Shown: piece after piece, positions 48,773 to 59,378 of the stretch
Position numbering within the stretch: position 1 is the stretch's first letter
Layout of the letters: every line of letters starts with the position of its first letter
From: Polynucleobacter duraquae
GTDB lineage: Bacteria; Pseudomonadota; Gammaproteobacteria; Burkholderiales; Burkholderiaceae
Assembly: GCF_000973625.1 (NCBI RefSeq)
Contig: NZ_CP007501.1
Span: 930,001 to 994,000 of the forward strand
Reading direction: 5' to 3'
DNA: 64,000 nucleotides
Notes under the pieces: generated by a model
What the model saw: only the letters and a program-made list of their open reading frames with translations
What the model was told of the DNA's origin: nothing
The model's database searches: none
Program-made: the position numbers and the translations under genes

Positions 48773-48854
48773 GTATCTAGACAAATCTAAAAAAGTCAAG
48801 CAAAATGGGTTTACAAAATTAGTGATGATGTAAAAAGCCAACCGGGAGTGCTTT

Positions 48855-51050
48855 GTGAGTACAAGTGAGAAAAAGTCTGTATTGAATTCATCCAACACTT
48901 GGCCCAATGTGCCTGACTGTGATTTGGATGCTTGGAAAAAATCAGCCCAAAAGTCAGCGCCCAATGGTGATGTTGATAAATTAGGCTGGCAAACGCCAGA
49001 CGGAATTCATCTAAAGGCTTTATATACTGCCCAAGATACTGAAGGTCTTCAATACACCCATTCTTTACCAGGGTTTGAGCCATTTGTTCGCGGACCACAA
49101 GCAACGATGTATTCAGTGCGACCCTGGACCATTCGTCAGTACGCTGGCTTCTCCACTGCAGAAGAATCCAATGCGTTTTATCGCAAGGCGCTAGATGCGG
49201 GCGGTCAGGGTGTTTCTGTTGCTTTTGACTTGGCAACGCATCGTGGTTACGACTCCGATCATCCGCGCGTGACTGGTGATGTTGGCAAGGCGGGTGTTGC
49301 CATTGATTCAGTAGAAGACATGAAAATCCTGTTCGATGGAATTCCACTCGATAAGGTATCCGTTTCAATGACGATGAACGGAGCAGTATTGCCAGTATTG
49401 GCTGGTTATATCGTTGCTGGTGAAGAACAGGGCGTAAAACAAGAGTTGCTGTCGGGCACGATTCAGAATGACATTCTGAAAGAGTTTATGGTGCGGAATA
49501 CTTACATTTATCCACCAGAGCCTTCAATCCGCATTATTGGCGACATCATTGAATACACCGCCAAACATATGCCCAAATTTAACTCGATCTCGATTTCGGG
49601 TTATCACATGCAAGAGGCAGGCGCAAACCAAGTACTCGAATTGGCATTCACATTGGCCGACGGTAAAGAGTACGTCAAAACAGCTTTGGCAAAAGGCTTA
49701 GACGTGGATGGCTTTGCTGGCCGGCTCTCTTTCTTCTTTGCTATTGGCATGAACTTTTACTTAGAGGTTGCCAAGTTACGTGCTGCACGTCTTTTATGGT
49801 GGCGCATCATGAAGTCCTTCGAGCCAAAGAATCCGAAGTCGTTGATGCTGCGCACACACTGCCAAACGTCTGGCTGGTCTTTAACTGAGCAGGATCCTTA
49901 CAACAACGTTGTTCGCACCACAGTTGAAGCCATGGCCGCTGTATTTGGTGGCACACAATCATTGCATACCAATTCCTTTGATGAAGCGATTGCTTTACCG
50001 TCAGAGTTCTCTAGCCGTATAGCCCGAAATACGCAATTAATTCTGCAAGAAGAAACTCACATCACCAGCGTGATCGATCCATGGGCTGGTTCTTACATGA
50101 TGGAAAATCTCACTCAAGAGATGGCTGATAAAGCTTGGGAGATTGTTCAAGAAGTTGATGCCATGGGCGGCATGACCAAAGCGGTAGAGAGTGGTTGGGC
50201 TAAGCTCAAGATTGAGGCTGCAGCCGCTGAGAAACAAGCGAAGATCGATTCGGGTTCTGATGTCATTGTCGGCGTCAATAAATACAAGCTTGGAAAAGAA
50301 GACTTGGTTGATGTTTTGATGATTGACAACGATAAGGTTCGAGAAAGCCAAGTTGCTCGCCTAAAAGAGATCAAGGCGAAGCGGGACTCTAAGAAAGTAG
50401 AAGCCGCATTAGAGGCATTAACTAAAGCCGCAGAAGAAAACACTGGCAACTTATTAGAATTGGCCGTGCAGGCGATCCGTTTGCGCGCTACGGTTGGCGA
50501 AGTTTCTGATGCATTGGAAAAAGTTTACGGGCGCCATCGCGCCGATACTCAAAAGGTGACTGGTGTGTATGCAGCTGCTTATGACTCAGCTGAAGGCTGG
50601 GATAAATTGAAGGTCGAGATCGCCGATTTCGCAAAAGACTTTGGTCGTCGTCCGCGTGTGATGATTGCCAAGCTTGGTCAGGATGGCCATGATCGTGGCG
50701 CTAAGGTGGTAGCAACCGCCTTTGCTGATTTAGGTTTTGACGTAGATATTGGACCCTTGTTCCAAACTCCTGAAGAGTGCGCGCGTCAAGCCATTGAGAA
50801 TGATGTCCATGCCTTAGGAGTTTCTACTTTGGCAGCGGGTCATAAGACTTTAGTTCCTGCCATCATTGCTGAATTGAAAAAGCAGGGTGCCGACGACATT
50901 ATTGTCTTCGTGGGCGGAGTTATTCCAAGACAAGACTATGAGTTTTTATATGAGGCTGGAGTGAAGGGTATTTACGGCCCAGGAACTCCGATTCCAGCAT
51001 CTGCAAAAGATGTACTTGAGCAGATTCGCAAATCGGTAAAGCCTGATTAA
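48855..51050 (+). CDS. scpA: Methylmalonyl-CoA mutase
   Basis: Adenosylcobalamin-dependent isomerase turning (R)-methylmalonyl-CoA into succinyl-CoA. A single 731-residue chain with the catalytic barrel ([23 protein letters not shown]) and a C-terminal B12 domain whose DxHxxG motif is D610-H612-G615. The start is GTG at 48855. The mcm-meaB-pccB-pccA-epimerase order shows a propionyl-CoA pathway; the cell must get B12. Confidence 0.96.
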   Translation: MSTSEKKSVLNSSNTWPNVPDCDLDAWKKSAQKSAPNGDVDKLGWQTPDGIHLKALYTAQDTEGLQYTHSLPGFEPFVRGPQATMYSVRPWTIRQYAGFSTAEESNAFYRKALDAGGQGVSVAFDLATHRGYDSDHPRVTGDVGKAGVAIDSVEDMKILFDGIPLDKVSVSMTMNGAVLPVLAGYIVAGEEQGVKQELLSGTIQNDILKEFMVRNTYIYPPEPSIRIIGDIIEYTAKHMPKFNSISISGYHMQEAGANQVLELAFTLADGKEYVKTALAKGLDVDGFAGRLSFFFAIGMNFYLEVAKLRAARLLWWRIMKSFEPKNPKSLMLRTHCQTSGWSLTEQDPYNNVVRTTVEAMAAVFGGTQSLHTNSFDEAIALPSEFSSRIARNTQLILQEETHITSVIDPWAGSYMMENLTQEMADKAWEIVQEVDAMGGMTKAVESGWAKLKIEAAAAEKQAKIDSGSDVIVGVNKYKLGKEDLVDVLMIDNDKVRESQVARLKEIKAKRDSKKVEAALEALTKAAEENTGNLLELAVQAIRLRATVGEVSDALEKVYGRHRADTQKVTGVYAAAYDSAEGWDKLKVEIADFAKDFGRRPRVMIAKLGQDGHDRGAKVVATAFADLGFDVDIGPLFQTPEECARQAIENDVHALGVSTLAAGHKTLVPAIIAELKKQGADDIIVFVGGVIPRQDYEFLYEAGVKGIYGPGTPIPASAKDVLEQIRKSVKPD

Positions 51051-51071
51051 TTCTAGATAAAAGAAATCAGT

Positions 51072-52097
51072 ATGCTCAATGCAGTAGACCTAACCTTGGT
51101 GAATGATCTCACTGGTGCGCCCTCATCGGCGCAGCGCCGAGCATTGGCCAAGATCATTACTTTGCTTGAATCTACCCGCATGGATCATCGTCATCGTGCT
51201 GATGAGGTTCTCAATACCTTATTGCCAAAGACAGGTAAGTCATTTCGCTTAGGGATATCAGGCGTGCCCGGCGTTGGCAAATCTACTCTCATCGAAACGC
51301 TGGGTTTGGATTTAATTGCAAAAGGTCATCGCGTTGCGGTTCTGGCCATTGATCCATCCTCGAGCTTATCGGGTGGCTCTATTTTGGGTGATAAGACTCG
51401 TATGGAGAGATTATCCGTTCTGGATAACGCCTTTATTCGTCCGAGTCCTTCATCCTGCACATTGGGTGGCGTAGCTGAGAAAACTCGTGAGGCAATGTTG
51501 GTTGCTGAAGCTGCAGGATTTGACATTGTGATTGTTGAAACTGTAGGTGTAGGTCAAAGTGAAATTGCCGTTGCCGGTATGACGGATATGTTCCTCTTAT
51601 TGCAACTACCTAATGCAGGCGACGATCTACAAGCAATTAAAAAAGGTGTGATGGAAATTGCCGATCTTATTGTGATCAATAAGATGGATATCGACCCCGA
51701 TGCCGCCATGCGTGCACAATTATTTATTACCAGCTCTTTGCGACTACTAGGTTTTCAAGGCAACCCTGACCATGCCTCACATCATTTGGAGTATTGGCAT
51801 CCAACGGTCATGACTTTGAGTGCCCTGGAGGGTAATGGTGTACCTGAGTTGTGGGAAAAAATTCTGCATTTTCAGAAACTACAAAATGCCAATGGTCAAT
51901 TAGCATCTCGCCGTAAGCAACAAGCAGGGGCTTGGATGTGGGATCGAATCGATGCGGGCCTCAAGAATGCTTTTCAGAACCACCCAGCAGTACAAGCACT
52001 ATTGCCCAGTTTGAGCGCCGAGGTAAATCAAGGAACGATGGCCGCCTCGGTTGCCGCAAGACGATTGCTTGAGGCAATGGGCCACGAATTTTTCTAA
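51072..52097 (+). CDS. meaB: Methylmalonyl-CoA mutase-associated GTPase MeaB
   Basis: A G3E GTPase that loads and protects the cobalamin of the mutase. 341 residues; P-loop GVPGVGKS at 64-71, DPSSSLSGGSILGDKTRM, EVVGVGQSE-type switch (ETVGVGQSE) and NKMD base motif. It is 21 bases after mcm and 9 before pccB. Confidence 0.95.
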   Translation: MLNAVDLTLVNDLTGAPSSAQRRALAKIITLLESTRMDHRHRADEVLNTLLPKTGKSFRLGISGVPGVGKSTLIETLGLDLIAKGHRVAVLAIDPSSSLSGGSILGDKTRMERLSVLDNAFIRPSPSSCTLGGVAEKTREAMLVAEAAGFDIVIVETVGVGQSEIAVAGMTDMFLLLQLPNAGDDLQAIKKGVMEIADLIVINKMDIDPDAAMRAQLFITSSLRLLGFQGNPDHASHHLEYWHPTVMTLSALEGNGVPELWEKILHFQKLQNANGQLASRRKQQAGAWMWDRIDAGLKNAFQNHPAVQALLPSLSAEVNQGTMAASVAARRLLEAMGHEFF

Positions 52098-52106
52098 GGA
52101 GTAGTT

Positions 52107-53639
52107 ATGAAGGAAATCATTCAACAGCTAGAAGCAAAGCGTGAGCTCGCCAGATTGGGTGGTGGGCAAAAGCGTATTGCTGCTCAACACTCCAAAGGTA
52201 AGTTAACTGCACGCGAACGTATTGAGCTCTTGCTTGATGCCGGCACCTTTGAAGAGTGGGATATGTTTGTTGAGCATCGTTGCCATGACTTTGGTATGGC
52301 TGATCAGACCGTTCCCGGTGATGGCGTCGTTACAGGCTATGGCATGATTAATGGCCGTTTGGTCTTTGTATTTTCACAGGACTTTACCGTTTTGGGGGGC
52401 TCGCTTTCTGAGGCTCATGCGGAGAAGATTTGTAAGATCATGGATCAGGCACTTAAAGTAGGTGCACCTGTAATTGGTTTAAATGATTCTGGTGGCGCAC
52501 GCATTCAAGAGGGCGTTGCTTCCTTGGGTGGCTATGCTGAAATTTTCCAGCGTAATGTCACCGCATCGGGCGTAATTCCACAAATTTCCTTGATTATGGG
52601 TCCGTCTGCTGGCGGTGCTGTTTACTCGCCCGCACTTACAGACTTCATCTTTATGGTGAAAGACAGTTCCTATATGTTTGTGACGGGTCCAGAAGTCGTG
52701 AAGACAGTGACGCATGAGGATGTCACTGCTGAAGAGCTCGGTGGCGCAATAACTCACTCGACTATTTCAGGGGTTTGCGACCTCGCTTTTGATAATGATG
52801 TTGATGCCATCATGATGCTCCGTCGCTTCTTTAACTATCTCCCTTTATCTAATCGTGAAAAGCCGCCCATGATTAATGGGGCGCAGCGTACTGAAGAGCC
52901 CGATTACTCCCTCGATACATTAGTGCCAAGCAACCCTAATCAACCTTACGATATGAAAGAGTTGATTGGAAAAATTGTCGATGATGGTGAGTTCTTTGAA
53001 CTCCAGCCAGATTACGCTAAAAATATCTTGATCGGTTTTGCGCGAATGGAAGGTCGCTCGATTGGCATCGTCGCTAACCAGCCCTTAGTTTTAGCTGGCT
53101 GCTTAGATATCAAAGCCTCTATCAAGGCCGCACGTTTTGTTCGCTTTTGCGATGCCTTCAATATTCCAGTGGTCACTTTAGTTGATGTTCCAGGATTTAT
53201 GCCGGGTACATCTCAAGAATATGGCGGCATCATTAAGCATGGTGCCAAGTTACTCTACGCTTATGCGGATTGCACCGTGCCTAAGGTCACGCTCATCACT
53301 CGCAAGGCTTATGGTGGCGCCTATGATGTGATGGCTTCTAAGCACTTGCGTGGCGATGTGAACTTCGCCTGGCCGTCAGCTGAAATTGCAGTCATGGGCC
53401 CCAAAGGGGCTGTTGAAATTATCTTCCGCGAAGAAAAGTCTGATCCTGCAAAAATTACGGCTCGTGAAGCTGAGTACAAAGCCAAGTTTGCCAATCCATT
53501 TGTGGCTGGTCGTCGTGGCTATATAGATGATGTGATCTTGCCGCATGAGACGCGCAAGCGTATCTCACGTTCTTTGGCAATGCTCAAGGATAAAGTGCTC
53601 ACCAATCCACCGCGCAAACACGGCAACATCCCCCTTTAA
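52107..53639 (+). CDS. pccB: Propionyl-CoA carboxylase beta subunit
   Basis: Carboxyltransferase that uses carboxybiotin on the alpha subunit to make methylmalonyl-CoA. 510 residues with [29 protein letters not shown] and [25 protein letters not shown], the two oxyanion-hole blocks of the family. A GGAG site precedes the ATG. Position between meaB and pccA supports propionyl- over other acyl-CoA. Confidence 0.93.
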   Translation: MKEIIQQLEAKRELARLGGGQKRIAAQHSKGKLTARERIELLLDAGTFEEWDMFVEHRCHDFGMADQTVPGDGVVTGYGMINGRLVFVFSQDFTVLGGSLSEAHAEKICKIMDQALKVGAPVIGLNDSGGARIQEGVASLGGYAEIFQRNVTASGVIPQISLIMGPSAGGAVYSPALTDFIFMVKDSSYMFVTGPEVVKTVTHEDVTAEELGGAITHSTISGVCDLAFDNDVDAIMMLRRFFNYLPLSNREKPPMINGAQRTEEPDYSLDTLVPSNPNQPYDMKELIGKIVDDGEFFELQPDYAKNILIGFARMEGRSIGIVANQPLVLAGCLDIKASIKAARFVRFCDAFNIPVVTLVDVPGFMPGTSQEYGGIIKHGAKLLYAYADCTVPKVTLITRKAYGGAYDVMASKHLRGDVNFAWPSAEIAVMGPKGAVEIIFREEKSDPAKITAREAEYKAKFANPFVAGRRGYIDDVILPHETRKRISRSLAMLKDKVLTNPPRKHGNIPL

Positions 53640-53654
53640 GGCGCCAGAAAAATC

Positions 53655-55691
53655 ATGACTACAAAAATGTTTAAGAAAATTCTGATTGCTAACCGCGGCG
53701 AGATAGCTTGCCGTGTGATGAAAACCGCCAAAAAGATGGGCATCAAGACGGTTGCCGTCTACTCTGAAGCTGACAAGGAAGCGCGTCATGTTCAGATGGC
53801 TGATGAAGCAGTTTGTATCGGACCTGCACCATCGCGTGAATCCTATCTCGTGTTGGATCGTATTATTCAGGCGTGCAAGGATACCGGCGCCGAAGCGGTT
53901 CATCCTGGCTACGGCTTTTTATCCGAGAATGAGCAGTTCGCCCGTCGTTGTGAAGAAGAGGGGATTATTTTTATCGGCCCCAAGCATCAGTCTATCGCAG
54001 CGATGGGTGACAAGATTGCTTCCAAGAAGCTCGCATTAGAGGCTAAGGTCAATACGATTCCCGGATTTAATGAAGCAATTGAAAAAGCGGAAAATGCTGT
54101 CAGGATTGCTCAGGATATTGGATACCCCGTCATGATTAAGGCGTCTGCAGGCGGTGGTGGCAAAGGTTTACGTGTTGCCTTTAATGACAAAGAAGCTTTC
54201 GAGGGATTTACAGCTTGCCGTACTGAAGCCCTGAATAGCTTCGGCGATGATCGCGTCTTCATTGAAAAATTTGTTGAAGGCCCTCGTCATATTGAGATTC
54301 AGGTGCTGGGTGATGCACATGGCAATATCGTGTATCTCGGTGAGCGTGATTGCTCGATTCAGCGACGCCATCAAAAGGTGATTGAAGAGGCGCCGTCCCC
54401 ATTTATTGATCCCGCAACCCGCAAGGCCATGGGTGAGCAAGCCGTTGCTTTAGCAAAAGCTGTTAACTATCAATCAGCCGGTACCGTAGAGTTCGTAGTG
54501 GGTAAAGATAAGTCCTTTTACTTCCTCGAGATGAATACCCGTTTGCAAGTGGAGCACCCAGTGACTGAAGGTATTACTGGTCTCGATTTGGTTGAGCAGA
54601 TGATTCGTGTAGCTGCTGGTGAAAAGCTAGCATTCAAGCAGGAAGATATTCAGCTCGACGGTTGGTCGATGGAGTGCCGTATCAACGCAGATGATCCATT
54701 TCGTAACTTCTTACCTTCAACAGGCCGACTAGTGAAATACCGCCCGCCAGCAGAGTTAGATGGTGTGCGGGTAGATACAGGCGTTTATGAGGGCGGTGAA
54801 ATCCCGATGTATTACGACTCCATGATTGCCAAATTGATTGTGCATGGCAAGGATCGTACTGAGGCCATTGAAAAAATGCGCACTGCGCTCAATGACTTTG
54901 TTATCCGCGGCATCCATTCAAACATTCCTTTCCAAGCGGCTTTATTGCAGCACCCACGCTTTGTATCTGGCGACTTTACTACCGGCTTTATTGCTGAAGA
55001 GTATCCAGATGGATTCAAAAAGGATTCGGTGCAACCGGCTGATCCTAAGCGTTTGGCAGCCCTAGCAGCATTTATGCGTTATCGCTACCTTGAACATATC
55101 AAAATGATTGATGGTCAGTTGGCAGGCCATGAGATGACCATTGCTAAGAAATTTGTAGTGGTGACGGGATCACGTGTTGGATCCAATGATGAAATGCAAG
55201 AAGTCCCTGTCCGTGTTGATTTAAAGGATGGCGTCTACTCGGTTTATGTTGAAGAAGAAAATGATGTCAGTCGTTACAACATCGTTAGCGATTGGCGCCC
55301 AGGACAAATTTGTTTGCGTGTAACCATCAATGGTACCCACAAAATCACCGCTCAGGTAGAGCGTAAGGATGTGAAATACACCCTTGTGTTGGACGGTGCG
55401 CATTACGAGTGCATGGTCTTAAGCCCATTGGGTGCTGAACTTCAGCGCCGCATGTTAAAGAAAGTTCCGCCAGATACTTCCAAATTAGTCATGTCACCAA
55501 TGCCAGGTCTGTTGACTAATATTTCCGTGAAAGTTGGCGAAGCTGTTATAGCAGGGCAGAAATTAGCTGCAATTGAAGCAATGAAGATGGAGAACACACT
55601 GGTTGCCGCTCAGGATGGTGTGGTTGCTGAAATATGTGCCAATGTTGGTGAAAGCTTAGCTGTTGATCAGTTGATCATTCGCTTTGAATAA
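53655..55691 (+). CDS. pccA: Propionyl-CoA carboxylase alpha subunit (biotin carboxylase)
   Basis: A 678-residue biotin carboxylase with C-terminal carrier. ATP-grasp marks are [30 protein letters not shown] and [14 protein letters not shown]; the central BT/PCC-specific linker follows; the biotinylated lysine is K644 in AMKMENT. An ATG at 53667 is a second possible start. It lies 15 bases after pccB. Confidence 0.94.
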   Translation: MTTKMFKKILIANRGEIACRVMKTAKKMGIKTVAVYSEADKEARHVQMADEAVCIGPAPSRESYLVLDRIIQACKDTGAEAVHPGYGFLSENEQFARRCEEEGIIFIGPKHQSIAAMGDKIASKKLALEAKVNTIPGFNEAIEKAENAVRIAQDIGYPVMIKASAGGGGKGLRVAFNDKEAFEGFTACRTEALNSFGDDRVFIEKFVEGPRHIEIQVLGDAHGNIVYLGERDCSIQRRHQKVIEEAPSPFIDPATRKAMGEQAVALAKAVNYQSAGTVEFVVGKDKSFYFLEMNTRLQVEHPVTEGITGLDLVEQMIRVAAGEKLAFKQEDIQLDGWSMECRINADDPFRNFLPSTGRLVKYRPPAELDGVRVDTGVYEGGEIPMYYDSMIAKLIVHGKDRTEAIEKMRTALNDFVIRGIHSNIPFQAALLQHPRFVSGDFTTGFIAEEYPDGFKKDSVQPADPKRLAALAAFMRYRYLEHIKMIDGQLAGHEMTIAKKFVVVTGSRVGSNDEMQEVPVRVDLKDGVYSVYVEEENDVSRYNIVSDWRPGQICLRVTINGTHKITAQVERKDVKYTLVLDGAHYECMVLSPLGAELQRRMLKKVPPDTSKLVMSPMPGLLTNISVKVGEAVIAGQKLAAIEAMKMENTLVAAQDGVVAEICANVGESLAVDQLIIRFE

Positions 55692-55699
55692 GGCCAGTC

Positions 55700-56164
55700 A
55701 TGACTAAACCATTCAAGATATTAGGGATTCAGCAGATTGCTATTGGCGGCGAAGACAAGGATCGTCTGCGCAAGCTTTGGGTTGACTTATTGGGCTTTGA
55801 GTACAAGAGTACTTTTGTCTCTGAGCGTGAGAACGTAGATGAAGATATTTGCGCTATCGGTAAAGGGGCTCACGAGATTGAAGTGGATTTGATGCAACCA
55901 TTTGATATTGAAAAGAAGCCAGCTGTTCATCAAACACCACTTAATCACATTGGTTTGTGGGTTGATGACCTTCCTAAGGCTGTCGAATGCTTATCTGCAC
56001 AAGGTCTTCGTTTTGCTCCTGGCGGGATACGCAAGGGTGCAGCTGGCTATGACATTACTTTTGTTCATCCCAAGGGTAACGAAGAGTTTCCATTCTGCGG
56101 TGAGGGTGTGTTGATTGAGCTTGTTCAAGCGCCACCAGATATCATTGCAGGTCTGAGTTCTTAA
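55700..56164 (+). CDS. Methylmalonyl-CoA epimerase-like VOC protein with altered metal site
   Basis: A 154-residue VOC-fold protein at the end of the propionyl-CoA operon, where the epimerase converts (S)- to (R)-methylmalonyl-CoA. Aligned by eye to known epimerases, the four metal positions read Gln12, Asp63, His83 (NHIGLWVDD) and Glu140 (VLIELVQAP), instead of His, Gln, His, Glu. Two of four ligands are thus changed, although Gln and Asp can still coordinate metal. A short insertion (EEFPFCG) precedes the last ligand. Either a variant epimerase or a related VOC enzyme recruited for the same step. Confidence 0.72.
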   Translation: MTKPFKILGIQQIAIGGEDKDRLRKLWVDLLGFEYKSTFVSERENVDEDICAIGKGAHEIEVDLMQPFDIEKKPAVHQTPLNHIGLWVDDLPKAVECLSAQGLRFAPGGIRKGAAGYDITFVHPKGNEEFPFCGEGVLIELVQAPPDIIAGLSS

Positions 56165-56182
56165 GTATCTAGAGAGTCCCAA

Positions 56183-56896
56183 TTGACCCATATATTGGCC
56201 ATCGACACCTCATCAGCTTGGTGTTCGGTGGCTTTATCTTTAAACGAGGATGCGCCAATAGTTCGCCACCAAAAAGTGTCGGCTGGCGCCAGTCAACTTT
56301 TGCTACCTTGGGTGCAAGAGTTGTTATCTGAAGCCTCAATTGAACTTGCCGACCTCGATGCCATTGCAATCGGAATCGGGCCTGGAGCCTTTACAGGTGT
56401 CCGTCTTGGGGTTGCTGCCGTTCAGGGTTTGGCAACAGCAGCTTGCTTGCCGGTAATTCCTGTTGCCAGCCTAGATGCCATTGCCAGCCAACTAGTTCAA
56501 ACTTCTGCATTTATTGCTTCTGGAGCTCATTCTTTTGTCATTGCTGTTGATGCTCGTATGCAAGAGGTTTACTGGGCCAGCTATCTAGTGGGATCAACTC
56601 CATCACCTCAGCGCGAGGGTGATATTCACCTAACTGCTCCGGAGGGAGTTGAGCTCTCTCAGATTGATTTTTTAGCGGGTAGTGCAATTATGGAGTTTGG
56701 TGATCGTCTCTTTACTAGTGCTCCCAGCCCATTTTCTAGCACTCATCTTGATTCAAGTATCGGGGTCAATGCCTCAGGTGTTTTAGCTTGCGCTAAAGAT
56801 ATGTGGAGTAAGGGTCTACAACAAGATGTTCACCTATTAGAGCCCTTATATATACGCAATAAGGTAGCGCTGACCTCTGCAGAGCGTAGTCAATAG
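56183..56896 (+). CDS. tsaB: tRNA threonylcarbamoyladenosine protein TsaB
   Basis: Partner of TsaD and TsaE in t6A37 modification. A 237-residue ASKHA-fold protein: ILAIDTSSAWCSVAL, then IGIGPGAFTGVRLGVAAVQGLA, the dimerisation helices of TsaB. The start is TTG at 56183, which places the family N-terminus correctly. One base separates its stop from rimI; 18 bases separate it from the epimerase gene, so it may be read from the upstream operon. Confidence 0.92.
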   Translation: MTHILAIDTSSAWCSVALSLNEDAPIVRHQKVSAGASQLLLPWVQELLSEASIELADLDAIAIGIGPGAFTGVRLGVAAVQGLATAACLPVIPVASLDAIASQLVQTSAFIASGAHSFVIAVDARMQEVYWASYLVGSTPSPQREGDIHLTAPEGVELSQIDFLAGSAIMEFGDRLFTSAPSPFSSTHLDSSIGVNASGVLACAKDMWSKGLQQDVHLLEPLYIRNKVALTSAERSQ

Positions 56897-56897
56897 C

Positions 56898-57443
56898 ATG
56901 GTTGATAGTCTTCACTCCGGGCAATCAAATACTGAAGGTATTTCAGAGCTTTCTTTTCTGCCTATGACTACTGCAGATTTAGATTCCGTGATTGCTATTG
57001 AATCTGTTTCGCATATTCATCCATGGACTAAAGGTAATTTTTCAGACTCATTGGCTGCAGGTCATTGGGCTTATTGTGTGAGACCCCAATTAGCAGATAC
57101 AGTAAAAGGTACTTATTTAGATCCAGATATTCTTTGGGCCTATTGCATCCTATTTCCCGCTGTGGATGAGTTACATCTTCTGAATATTACGGTTTCACCC
57201 AAATTACGTCGCTTGGGTATCGGCGTAAAAATGATGAATGCGATTGAGGGCGTAGCTGCCCAACAAAATATGCCCCGAATTATTTTAGAAGTTCGTCCCA
57301 GCAACGAAGCAGCCCTTGCACTCTATCAAAGTCTTGGGTATGGGCAGATTGGTTTGCGAAAAAATTATTACCCAGTTGATGCTGCCAATGGCTTACGTGA
57401 AGATGCGCTAGTTTTGGCTAAATCGATTAAGCTTGAGGCATGA
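56898..57443 (+). CDS. rimI: Ribosomal protein S18 alanine N-acetyltransferase
   Basis: A GNAT acetyltransferase of 181 residues with the CoA loop VSPKLRRLGIGVKMM and LEVRPSNEAALALYQSLGYGQIGLRKNYY, which is the RimI-type signature. It acetylates the N-terminal alanine of S18 and is part of the usual tsaB-rimI pair. It overlaps the next gene by four bases. Confidence 0.9.
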   Translation: MVDSLHSGQSNTEGISELSFLPMTTADLDSVIAIESVSHIHPWTKGNFSDSLAAGHWAYCVRPQLADTVKGTYLDPDILWAYCILFPAVDELHLLNITVSPKLRRLGIGVKMMNAIEGVAAQQNMPRIILEVRPSNEAALALYQSLGYGQIGLRKNYYPVDAANGLREDALVLAKSIKLEA

Positions 57444-58000
57444 ATATGAGTATAAATTCAAGCTTTCTTAAAGAAATGGGTATCACCGAGTGGACATCGC
57501 GTGATGCCGCTCCTGAGCTTGCTCAAACGATTCTTGCTGCCGAGGTCAGTAATAATCAGCTTGGTGAGGCTAACTCTGAATTGCCTGCAGTTGCAGAGGT
57601 GCAAGAGCGTAGATCGTCTGGAATATGGTGGTTTTTTGGCAATAAACCTCAGGGCGATGCTGAAATTCTGTTTCAGAACACCATTCGGGTTCTCGGTTTA
57701 ACGCCACAAGAGTGGTCTTGGAAAAATCCTGCGGACAAATTCAATCCTGAGCAATTGCCACAAGATGGAACGCCCATAGTTGCCCTAGCGTTTGGTGGTG
57801 CTGCGGCACAAAAATTATCGGGTGAACGTGATGGATTGCCGGAGCTTCGAGAGACTGTCTTAGCAATTAACGCTGACGGGGCAGAGGATCTGCCGCTGAT
57901 AGCTACTTTTGAATTAAATCAATTGCTTTCAAGGCCAAAGGATAGGGCGCTATTCTGGCAAGATCTACTGCTTGCTAAATCAGTGTTACAAAATATCTAA
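57440..58000 (+). CDS. HolD-like DNA polymerase III psi subunit (probable)
   Basis: A 186-residue protein coupled to rimI. The N-terminal segment LKEMGITEWTSR (10-21) closely resembles the LQQLGITQW start of E. coli psi, and the FQNTIRVLGLTPQEW and DRALFWQDLL parts match its later helices. In E. coli holD also adjoins rimI. Psi links the clamp loader to chi and SSB. The protein is longer than E. coli psi (137 residues) and its core also has the look of an inactive uracil-DNA-glycosylase fold without catalytic motifs, as in some betaproteobacterial relatives. Identity is probable, not certain. Confidence 0.55.
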   Translation: MNMSINSSFLKEMGITEWTSRDAAPELAQTILAAEVSNNQLGEANSELPAVAEVQERRSSGIWWFFGNKPQGDAEILFQNTIRVLGLTPQEWSWKNPADKFNPEQLPQDGTPIVALAFGGAAAQKLSGERDGLPELRETVLAINADGAEDLPLIATFELNQLLSRPKDRALFWQDLLLAKSVLQNI

Positions 58001-58009
58001 GCCTTGGGC

Positions 58010-59329
58010 TTAGTGCTTGTGCTCACCAATTAAATGCATGGAGTCGTATTCAGCTTGGTTGGCAGCGTGACGTTTAATGACTAGCCACATGATCGCGCTC
58101 ACTACTACGCCAAAACCAATAATGACCGCCTGAATTGGAACATCTAACCAAATCAATCCGGAGTAGATTAGCAACATCATCAAAACAGAAATATTTTCAT
58201 TAAAGTTTTGAACTGCAATTGAGTGACCGGCAGACATCAACACATGCCCACGATGCTGAAGCAGCGCATTCATAGGCACTACAAAATAGCCCGCTAACCA
58301 ACCCACTAAAATCAATAAGAAATATGCTGGTACTAATTTGAGCGAAAGCTCAAACTTGCCAACAGTTAAAACCGTAATATTAGGCAACATGTCTGAGTTA
58401 TATACAGCCATGACACAAACGACTAAACCCATGGCAATGCCATAGGGTAGAACCTTGAGTGAACTTCTAAGAGGTATACGCCAAGCAGCATACACAGCCC
58501 CTCCGGCAACTCCAAATGCAGAAATTGCTTGGAGAATAGCGCCTTGGGATAGGTTCATATGAAGGGCTACCTGAGCCCACTTAATCACAATAAATTGCAA
58601 AGTGGCGCCAGCCCCCCAAAAGAGAGTAGTAACCGCCAATGAGATCTGGCCAAGACGATCAGCCCAAAGCGTCTTAAAGCAGATAGAAAAATCTTTTATT
58701 AACTCGATTGGATTGGTCTTTTGCGACTCGTAGCGAGCCCCAGTATCGGGGATGCGTAAATTAATGAGTGCTGCCAGTACATAAATCATCATGATGATCA
58801 TGATGGCGGACTCCGCTGCGGTATCGATGCCAGTTTCTAGGACGGGCACGTCAAATCCGAGGAGACTTTCAGATACCGATTTGCTGATCAAGACTCCGCC
58901 AAGAACTGTACCCATAATGATGGAGCCTACCGTAAGGCCCTCGATCCAGCCATTGGCTGCCACTAACTTTTCAGGTGGCAGTAATTCAGTCAAGATGCCG
59001 TATTTGGCAGGAGAGTAGGCAGCCGCACCTAAACCCACAATCGCATAGGCTAACAAGGGGTGGCTTCCAAACAGCATGACTACACAACCAACAAATTTAA
59101 TCGTATTGGTGATGAACATGACATTGCCCTTGGGGCGGGAGTCAGCAAAGGCCCCCACAAAGGCTGCCAGCAATACATAAGAGAGCACGAAGAATAATTT
59201 GAGTAAAGGCGTCATCCAGGCCGGAGCTTCAAGCTGGACCAATAGGGCGATTGCTGCGATCAGCAATGCGTTATCAGCAAGCGACGAAAAAAATTGCGCC
59301 GCCATAATGATGTAAAAACTACGGTTCAT
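58010..59329 (-). CDS. lplT: Lysophospholipid transporter
   Basis: A 439-residue MFS-type flippase that moves lysophospholipids into the cell for re-acylation. About 12 membrane helices; family marks include AQFFSSLADNALLIAAIALL, the LGAAAYSPAKYGILTELLPPEKLVAANGW block and GWLAGYFVVPMNALLQHRG. The usual fused or adjacent acyltransferase (aas) is not here. It is divergent from alr across 49 bases. Confidence 0.92.
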   Translation of the reverse strand: MNRSFYIIMAAQFFSSLADNALLIAAIALLVQLEAPAWMTPLLKLFFVLSYVLLAAFVGAFADSRPKGNVMFITNTIKFVGCVVMLFGSHPLLAYAIVGLGAAAYSPAKYGILTELLPPEKLVAANGWIEGLTVGSIIMGTVLGGVLISKSVSESLLGFDVPVLETGIDTAAESAIMIIMMIYVLAALINLRIPDTGARYESQKTNPIELIKDFSICFKTLWADRLGQISLAVTTLFWGAGATLQFIVIKWAQVALHMNLSQGAILQAISAFGVAGGAVYAAWRIPLRSSLKVLPYGIAMGLVVCVMAVYNSDMLPNITVLTVGKFELSLKLVPAYFLLILVGWLAGYFVVPMNALLQHRGHVLMSAGHSIAVQNFNENISVLMMLLIYSGLIWLDVPIQAVIIGFGVVVSAIMWLVIKRHAANQAEYDSMHLIGEHKH

Positions 59330-59378
59330 TCGTACAATCTAGTCATTAAAGTAATTAAAACATGAAAGGAGGGTGTAA

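Noticed and set aside
48811..49368. Minus-strand 185-codon frame opposite the mcm start
   Set aside because: Antisense to a strongly conserved gene, no ribosome site, composition rich in His and Gln without domain pattern.
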